A stretch of 10,608 bases of DNA from Deltaproteobacteria bacterium (GTDB lineage: Bacteria > Desulfobacterota > Desulfobacteria > Desulfobacterales > UBA11574): NCBI GenBank assembly GCA_019313505.1, contig JAFDBA010000086.1, forward strand, positions 1 to 10,608. The letters run 5' to 3'. The position numbers and the translations under genes were made by a program. Positions 6,940-10,608 of the stretch are shown here, in pieces. The notes beneath the pieces were generated by a model that did not search any database, had not been told where the DNA came from, and was given only the letters and a program-made list of their open reading frames with translations. Within the stretch, counting starts at the first letter, position 1. Each line of letters starts with the position of its first letter.

Positions 6940-9216
6940 TTAATTTGATATCCATTTTTCGATGGTCTTAAATAGAAGCTCCCTTTTAATCGGTTTTGTA
7001 ATATAGTCATCCATGCCACATTCAAAACACTTTATTCTGTCTTCCCTCATGGCATTTGCTGTCAGTGCGATAATCGGAACTCTTTTGATTGCAGATTGTG
7101 GATTGCAGATTTCGGATTTCTCCCATTTGCGTATGCGATGAACGGCTTCAGTTCCATCCATTTCAGGCATCTGCATATCCATAAAAATCAGATCAAAATC
7201 TGCAGGTGAAGTTGTGAATTTTTCAACCGCCTCTTTTCCTGTAATGGCCGTTTCTACCTGATGACCGGCTTTGGTCATCATTATCTTGGCCAGCTTCTGA
7301 TTGACCGGGTTATCCTCTGCTAAAAGAATGCGTATAGAAGGTCCCATATCGTTACGAACTGAATATGGGTTCTTTATTTGTTTTTGAATTTCATGATCTT
7401 CTGCGTCCCGAAATTTGCAATCCGCATTCTGCATTCCAATACTTCTCTCCAACATCTGGTAAAGTTTATCTCTGCGAACCGGTTTGCTCAAAAAATTGTC
7501 AAAACCCGCATCTTTGCATTTTTGAGCATCATGATCCAGAAAATAAGATAATGCAATTAAATGAATATGTTGTATTTCAGCATTCACGGGGACAAGTTTT
7601 GTATCTTTGATTTGGGATTCAACACTACGAATCTGCTGCGCCACTTCATAGCCGCTGATGCCGGAATTCCGAATATCTATAATACAACAATTGAACGGAT
7701 TTTCGGTTTGTCTGGCCTTTTGAAGAGTGGGGATTACATCGGTGCTTTTCTTCAGCGTAGTTACATTCATTCCCGCTGACGTCAACATATGGCCCAATAT
7801 ATTTATAGAGGTTTGATTGTCGTCAAAAACAAGCAATTTCTTACCGGAGAGCGACGCCGGCGCGGATCTTCGGGCTTTTTTAGCTTTAGTTTTTCCCAGC
7901 CAGGCAGTAAAGTGAAATATGCTTCCCGGACCCCCTTTACATTGACAATTGGCAGGGCTTTCTACCCAGGCATTGCCATGCATCATATTCGAAATTTGCT
8001 TGCATATTGAAAGTCCCAGACCGGTACCGCCATATTTTCTTGATGTGGATCCGTCAGCCTGTTGGAACGGTGTGAAAATGGTTGCCAACTTATCTTTGGT
8101 GATGCCGATACCGGTGTCCCTTATTTTTACATGAAGCTTTACCTGGGTCTCATTTTCTTCTTCAACCCCCAAAAAAAGCTCAATTTCTCCGGATTCGGTA
8201 AACTTGGCGGCATTACCCATCAGGTTGGTCAGGATCTGCCGAAATCGCAATGGATCTCCTTTTACAAATGCAGGAAGGTTATCGTCGATGTTGCAGAGAA
8301 CCTCGATGGGTTCTGATTGGACTTTTGAAAGGATGAGTTCACAGACGTCATAGGCAACAAGTTCCGGATCAAAATTAGTTTTCTCAAAATCGAGTTCTCC
8401 GGCTTCGATCTTGGAAAAATCGAGAATATCGTTGATTAAAGATAACAGGCTATCCCCGCTCCTCTTTATCGTCTCCAGGTAATCCATCTGATTTTCGTTA
8501 AGATCCGTATCAAAGAGCATTTCGGTAAAACCAATGATTCCGTTCATGGGAGTGCGGATTTCGTGGCTCATGTTGGCAAGAAATTGGCTTTTGGCTTGAT
8601 TGGCATTTTCAGCAGCTTCCCGTGCTTGCTTCAGACTCACATTAGTCTCCCGAAGCCGGGCGGTTTGCCGTGCAATCTCAGATTTCAAGGTTCGTGAATA
8701 ATCCACTTGCTGTTTTTGAATGATCTGATACCCGCGGTGATTATCCTCCAAAATTTCTTGATATTTATTTTCCAACACCCTGAGTTTACGATTGTATTGT
8801 TTTTTTTGAGTTTTGATAATTTCTTTCTCATCACAAAGAGCATTTTGGGAAAGGAACAGTTCTATGCATAATTGGATAATGGTGGCTGCATGTTGTTTCA
8901 AAAATGAATCAGGGGCCTGTTTTGATAACGTAACAATCAATATCGCATCTAATTCATTGATAGCGGTTGAATAAACCAAAAGTCCGCCGGACAAATCCAT
9001 ATGGATTATGCCTTTTTCATTTTTAGAACGATCGACAATTTTGTCGCGGACCCTGCGTTGTAACTTTAGGTTGTCTCCTAAAGAAACATCTGTTTTATGA
9101 TTTAATAAAAGCTGAAAACACCCCTCCGGCATTCGTTCTTTTAGTAATAAAAGAAATTTTTTGAGTTCTTTATCCCGGTCTACAAATTCACTGAAGATAT
9201 CTACTGGAACATCCAC
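6940..9216 (-). CDS. Soluble hybrid histidine kinase with two receiver domains
   Basis: In 758 residues: an N-terminal region without membrane segments (about 1-130, GAF-like at best), a coiled coil (about 130-205), HisKA (His218 in NMSHEIRTPMNGI), HATPase_c (Asn335, DTGIG at 367-371, GGTGLGLSI), receiver 1 (about 459-590; Asp465/466, Asp514, Lys578) and receiver 2 (about 627-757; Asp680 in FMDMQMPEMDG, Lys741). This resembles BarA-like or phosphorelay kinases but without periplasmic sensor and without its own HPt, which is supplied by the next gene. Receiver 1 has IRNSG after the Asp instead of the usual MPxMDG and an extra loop (about 532-550), so it may be weakly active. The start is GTG at 9216, with AAGGAG 8 bases before it, inside the stop region of the HDOD gene 5 bases away, which suggests translational coupling. 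Two in-frame 27-base repeats lie in the linker (about 596-604) and in receiver 2 (about 702-710). Confidence 0.94.
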   Translation of the reverse strand: MDVPVDIFSEFVDRDKELKKFLLLLKERMPEGCFQLLLNHKTDVSLGDNLKLQRRVRDKIVDRSKNEKGIIHMDLSGGLLVYSTAINELDAILIVTLSKQAPDSFLKQHAATIIQLCIELFLSQNALCDEKEIIKTQKKQYNRKLRVLENKYQEILEDNHRGYQIIQKQQVDYSRTLKSEIARQTARLRETNVSLKQAREAAENANQAKSQFLANMSHEIRTPMNGIIGFTEMLFDTDLNENQMDYLETIKRSGDSLLSLINDILDFSKIEAGELDFEKTNFDPELVAYDVCELILSKVQSEPIEVLCNIDDNLPAFVKGDPLRFRQILTNLMGNAAKFTESGEIELFLGVEEENETQVKLHVKIRDTGIGITKDKLATIFTPFQQADGSTSRKYGGTGLGLSICKQISNMMHGNAWVESPANCQCKGGPGSIFHFTAWLGKTKAKKARRSAPASLSGKKLLVFDDNQTSINILGHMLTSAGMNVTTLKKSTDVIPTLQKARQTENPFNCCIIDIRNSGISGYEVAQQIRSVESQIKDTKLVPVNAEIQHIHLIALSYFLDHDAQKCKDAGFDNFLSKPVRRDKLYQMLERSIGMQNADCKFRDAEDHEIQKQIKNPYSVRNDMGPSIRILLAEDNPVNQKLAKIMMTKAGHQVETAITGKEAVEKFTTSPADFDLIFMDMQMPEMDGTEAVHRIRKWEKSEICNPQSAIKRVPIIALTANAMREDRIKCFECGMDDYITKPIKRELLFKTIEKWISN
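7087..7113 (-). repeat. 27-base interspersed repeat, copy 1 (inside receiver 2)
   Basis: Read on the minus strand, this begins GAAATCTGCAATCC and ends TCTGCAATC, and is itself made of short units of the type TCTGCAATC. It matches copy 2 at 7410-7436 in 23 of 27 positions, in opposite orientation. It codes in frame for EICNPQSAI, an extra stretch in a surface loop of receiver 2 just before the strand RVPIIALTA. Confidence 0.6.
7410..7436 (+). repeat. 27-base interspersed repeat, copy 2 (linker between receivers)
   Basis: Read on the plus strand, this begins GAAATTTGCAATCC and ends TCTGCATTC. It differs from copy 1 at only 4 of 27 positions but points the other way. Read on the coding strand it gives roughly MQNADCKF, in the flexible linker between receiver 1 and receiver 2. 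The two copies are 296 bases apart and could pair as an inverted repeat. Confidence 0.6.
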
Positions 9217-9221
9217 TAACT

Positions 9222-10073
9222 TTACTCCTTTTGATGTTCATAAAGATCGCTGGCTTTTGACATTTCATCAGGCAGATCTTTAACCAGAGCTTTATATTCC
9301 CCAACATTTTCACGAATATGGGTAGCCAAAGGGGATGAAAGCATTGTATTCATTCCGGGAATGGCGGTATAGTTCAATTTAGAAACAATATATTCTGATA
9401 TCTGGATTATTCCGGTAATGCTTGACGGGGAGACTTCTTTGAGAGCTTTATGGTGTTGCTTAATCCCCTCCTGCACTTCAAGAGGTAGTTTCCAGTCTTT
9501 AGCTAAAAGATATCCTACCTCACAGTGGTCGGTACCGATAATTTCTTTTTCATGATCGATAATTGTTCCGGAGTCCTGTGCATAAGCTTTACACGCATGG
9601 TTAAATAAATCGTGTGCAGTCTGATCTTCAACGATCATTCCAATATCATGGAGGATTCCGCATAAAAAAGCATTTTCACCGTTTTGCCCGAAAATACGCT
9701 CTGAAATCATTTGACTACAAATACTGACCGCAGCGCAATGAAGCCACAACCGGTTTCTGGAAAAGGCGTCTTGCTCCTGACTTTCCTTGAATATATCTTT
9801 AAGCGTTTCTGTAACAATCATGTTGCGCAGGTTATTCATACCGATAATTACAACGGCCCTGGAGATACTGTCGACTTTTTGCCGCAATGCATAATAGGAG
9901 CTGTTGACTACGCGCAGCAAGCGCAAAACCAGTGTGGGGTCCATCTTTATCATTTTTTCAAAATCCTGCATGGTGCTGTTTTCGTCAGAAATCAATTTGG
10001 TTAGACGTATTGCAACATGGGGCAGGGTTTTAATAGTATTGAATTTATCTAATAAAGCTTGAGCTGCCGGCAT
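9222..10073 (-). CDS. HDOD domain signalling protein
   Basis: HDOD proteins are HD-like regulatory proteins, often tied to two-component and cyclic-nucleotide signalling; most have unclear biochemistry. The HDOD core spans most of the protein (from about KFNTIKTLPHVAIRL to the SEYIVSKLN region), with typical DPTLVLRLLRVVNSSYY and GMNNLRNMIV segments. Unlike many relatives it keeps an HD pair (GILHDIG) and further His in TDHCEVG and KQHH, so some metal binding is conceivable. I chose the ATG at 10073 (283 residues) because GAGGGG lies 10 bases before it; a GTG at 10091 in the same frame (289 residues) has no Shine-Dalgarno. It is the first gene of the phosphorelay cluster, below the sigma-54-like promoter; its stop codon TAA overlaps the ribosome binding site of the hybrid kinase gene. 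Confidence 0.92.
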   Translation of the reverse strand: MPAAQALLDKFNTIKTLPHVAIRLTKLISDENSTMQDFEKMIKMDPTLVLRLLRVVNSSYYALRQKVDSISRAVVIIGMNNLRNMIVTETLKDIFKESQEQDAFSRNRLWLHCAAVSICSQMISERIFGQNGENAFLCGILHDIGMIVEDQTAHDLFNHACKAYAQDSGTIIDHEKEIIGTDHCEVGYLLAKDWKLPLEVQEGIKQHHKALKEVSPSSITGIIQISEYIVSKLNYTAIPGMNTMLSSPLATHIRENVGEYKALVKDLPDEMSKASDLYEHQKE

Positions 10074-10147
10074 ATTTTTCAAACCCCTCACTCATTTACA
10101 AATTCGATTCCACCCAAAACATCCGCTTTCAAGAAAGAGGGTAGGGG

Positions 10148-10160
10148 GATAACAGTTATC
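10148..10160. promoter_or_regulatory. 13-base perfect palindrome at expected operon start
   Basis: GATAACAGTTATC has two perfect 6-base arms around a single central base. It lies 3 to 15 bases downstream of the sigma-54-like -12 box, at the expected transcription start, where a bound repressor could block initiation. The protein that binds is unknown. Confidence 0.45.
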
Positions 10161-10162
10161 TG

Positions 10163-10179
10163 TGCACAAATCATGCCAA
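10163..10179 (-). promoter_or_regulatory. Sigma-54 (RpoN) type -24/-12 promoter of the HDOD-phosphorelay operon
   Basis: On the minus strand TTGGCATGATTTGTGCA matches the sigma-54 consensus YTGGCACGRNNNTTGCW at all but two defined positions. The GG and GC cores are exactly 10 bases apart. The start would fall near 10151, giving a leader of about 78 bases to the ATG at 10073. Such promoters need an AAA+ enhancer-binding activator; none is encoded here. Confidence 0.55.
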
Positions 10180-10363
10180 AGCCTTGATTGGCACGGGTTT
10201 ATAATGAAACCATTATAATTATTATATATTATTAGAAAACATATTGTGGAAGCTGTATGTGAACTTTTAGAAAGATTGATCAATAATATGACAAAGGTGT
10301 TAAAAATTTGACATTTTTATTTTAAATATATCCGTATTATACATTTTAAAACCAAAATATGTC

Positions 10364-10392
10364 TTGACAACTTAACTAATATTCGTCAGTAT
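10364..10392 (+). promoter_or_regulatory. Possible sigma-70 promoter of the GntR gene
   Basis: A perfect TTGACA (10364-10369) is followed after 17 bases by CAGTAT (10387-10392), a poor -10 box. Transcription would start around the ATG at 10399, so the message might be leaderless; no Shine-Dalgarno is visible before that ATG, which agrees with this. Confidence 0.4.
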
Positions 10393-10399
10393 GTGTTAA
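10372..10399. promoter_or_regulatory. Inverted repeat overlapping the GntR promoter
   Basis: TTAAC at 10372-10376 and GTTAA at 10395-10399 are opposed in a 28-base imperfect palindrome, with further pairing ATA (10379-10381) to TAT (10390-10392). It covers spacer, -10 region and start codon. A dimeric GntR protein could use it for autorepression; this is inferred from position only. Confidence 0.3.
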
Positions 10400-10608
10400 T
10401 GCTGAATTCAAAATCTCCTATTCCATTATACCGCCAACTGGCTGATATTTTGCTAATAAAAATACGTTCAGGGGAATATACGTCCGGTTCAAGAATTCCG
10501 TCGGAAAACAGCCTTTCTGCGAGTTATGGTATAGGTCGGCCCACTGCAAGGCAGGCCACTGATCTTTTGGTTCGTAAACGAATACTTGTCCGAAAGCGAG
10601 GCTCAGGG
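10399..10608 (+). CDS. GntR-family transcriptional regulator, N-terminal part (cut by window edge)
   Basis: Seventy codons are visible from the ATG at 10399 and the frame runs off the right edge. The protein begins MLNSKSPIPLYRQLADILLI and has the classic GntR winged helix: IRSGEYTSGSRIPSEN, then SLSASYGIGRPTARQATDLL with the recognition helix, then the wing VRKRGSG. The opening PIPLYRQLADIL is most typical of the HutC/UTRA or YtrA subgroups, but the effector domain lies outside the window. It is divergent from the HDOD operon and shares its upstream region. A GTG at 10393 in frame is a possible earlier start; neither start has a clear Shine-Dalgarno. Confidence 0.9.
   Translation, partial: MLNSKSPIPLYRQLADILLIKIRSGEYTSGSRIPSENSLSASYGIGRPTARQATDLLVRKRILVRKRGSG

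Larger units (their letters stand above)
10092..10398. other. Divergent regulatory region between HDOD operon and GntR gene
   Basis: About 300 bases without a credible gene; a 63-codon open frame here starts at TTG without a ribosome binding site. It holds a sigma-54-like promoter and palindrome for the left operon, a strongly AT-rich stretch at 10200-10240 that could bend or bind IHF, a TGCCAA/TTGGCA inverted repeat (10174-10193, 8-base loop) overlapping the -24 box, and a sigma-70-like promoter for the GntR gene. Confidence 0.6.

Noticed and set aside
10182..10198. Second sigma-54-like -24 box on the plus strand (TTGGCACGG)
   Set aside because: The -24 part is excellent but the -12 part reads TATAA with no GC at the required spacing.
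10092..10283. 63-codon open frame on the minus strand upstream of the HDOD gene
   Set aside because: It starts with TTG, has no ribosome binding site or recognisable protein features, and overlaps the promoter and palindrome.
10308..10340. Another TTGACA upstream of the GntR gene
   Set aside because: No acceptable -10 box at 16-18 bases; the nearest AT-rich hexamers are at spacings of 13 or 21.

Overview
The window comes from a Gram-negative, moderately AT-rich bacterium. Two lipoprotein signal peptides, a probable sigma-54 promoter, dense multi-domain phosphorelay proteins and an HDOD protein together point to a deltaproteobacterium-like organism (Desulfobacterota, possibly Desulfobacterales). 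This placement is inferred from gene style, not from a marker gene. Nearly everything is coded on the minus strand; only a GntR-type regulator at the right edge reads on the plus strand. I see no tRNA, rRNA, CRISPR, transposase or phage gene.

Reading in the direction of minus-strand transcription (right to left), the first block (about 10179 to 5049) is a compact signalling cluster: an HDOD protein, a soluble hybrid histidine kinase with two receiver domains, a free-standing HPt protein, and a kinase with an N-terminal receiver domain (REC-PAS-HisKA-HATPase). The gaps are 5, 25 and 39 bases, and the last three genes each have a strong Shine-Dalgarno sequence. They look like one operon in which phosphate could pass from hybrid kinase to HPt to the receiver of the second kinase. 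Upstream lies a good sigma-54 type -24/-12 match, with a perfect 13-base palindrome at the expected transcription start.

After a 199-base gap holding a clear sigma-70 type promoter, the second block (4849 to 1) has a membrane-bound class III adenylyl cyclase with a MshEN/T2SSE_N-like N-terminal domain, a LysM plus polysaccharide-deacetylase lipoprotein, a LysM plus TPR lipoprotein, and a glycerophosphodiester phosphodiesterase cut by the window edge. This looks like a second-messenger and cell-envelope block. Several of its genes show departures that suggest decay or changed function: the cyclase has His where the transition-state Arg is expected, the deacetylase has lost a metal-binding His and appears truncated, and the phosphodiesterase appears frameshifted just after its natural start.

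Two repeat families stand out. An inverted- and direct-repeat element of about 100 bases lies between the two lipoprotein genes and supplies the last codons and stop of the deacetylase. Two inverted copies of a 27-base repeat lie inside the hybrid kinase gene, read through in frame, one between its receiver domains and one in a loop of the last receiver. I found no strong case for a wholly new system; the best leads are these repeat insertions, the unusual cyclase and the phosphorelay cluster.
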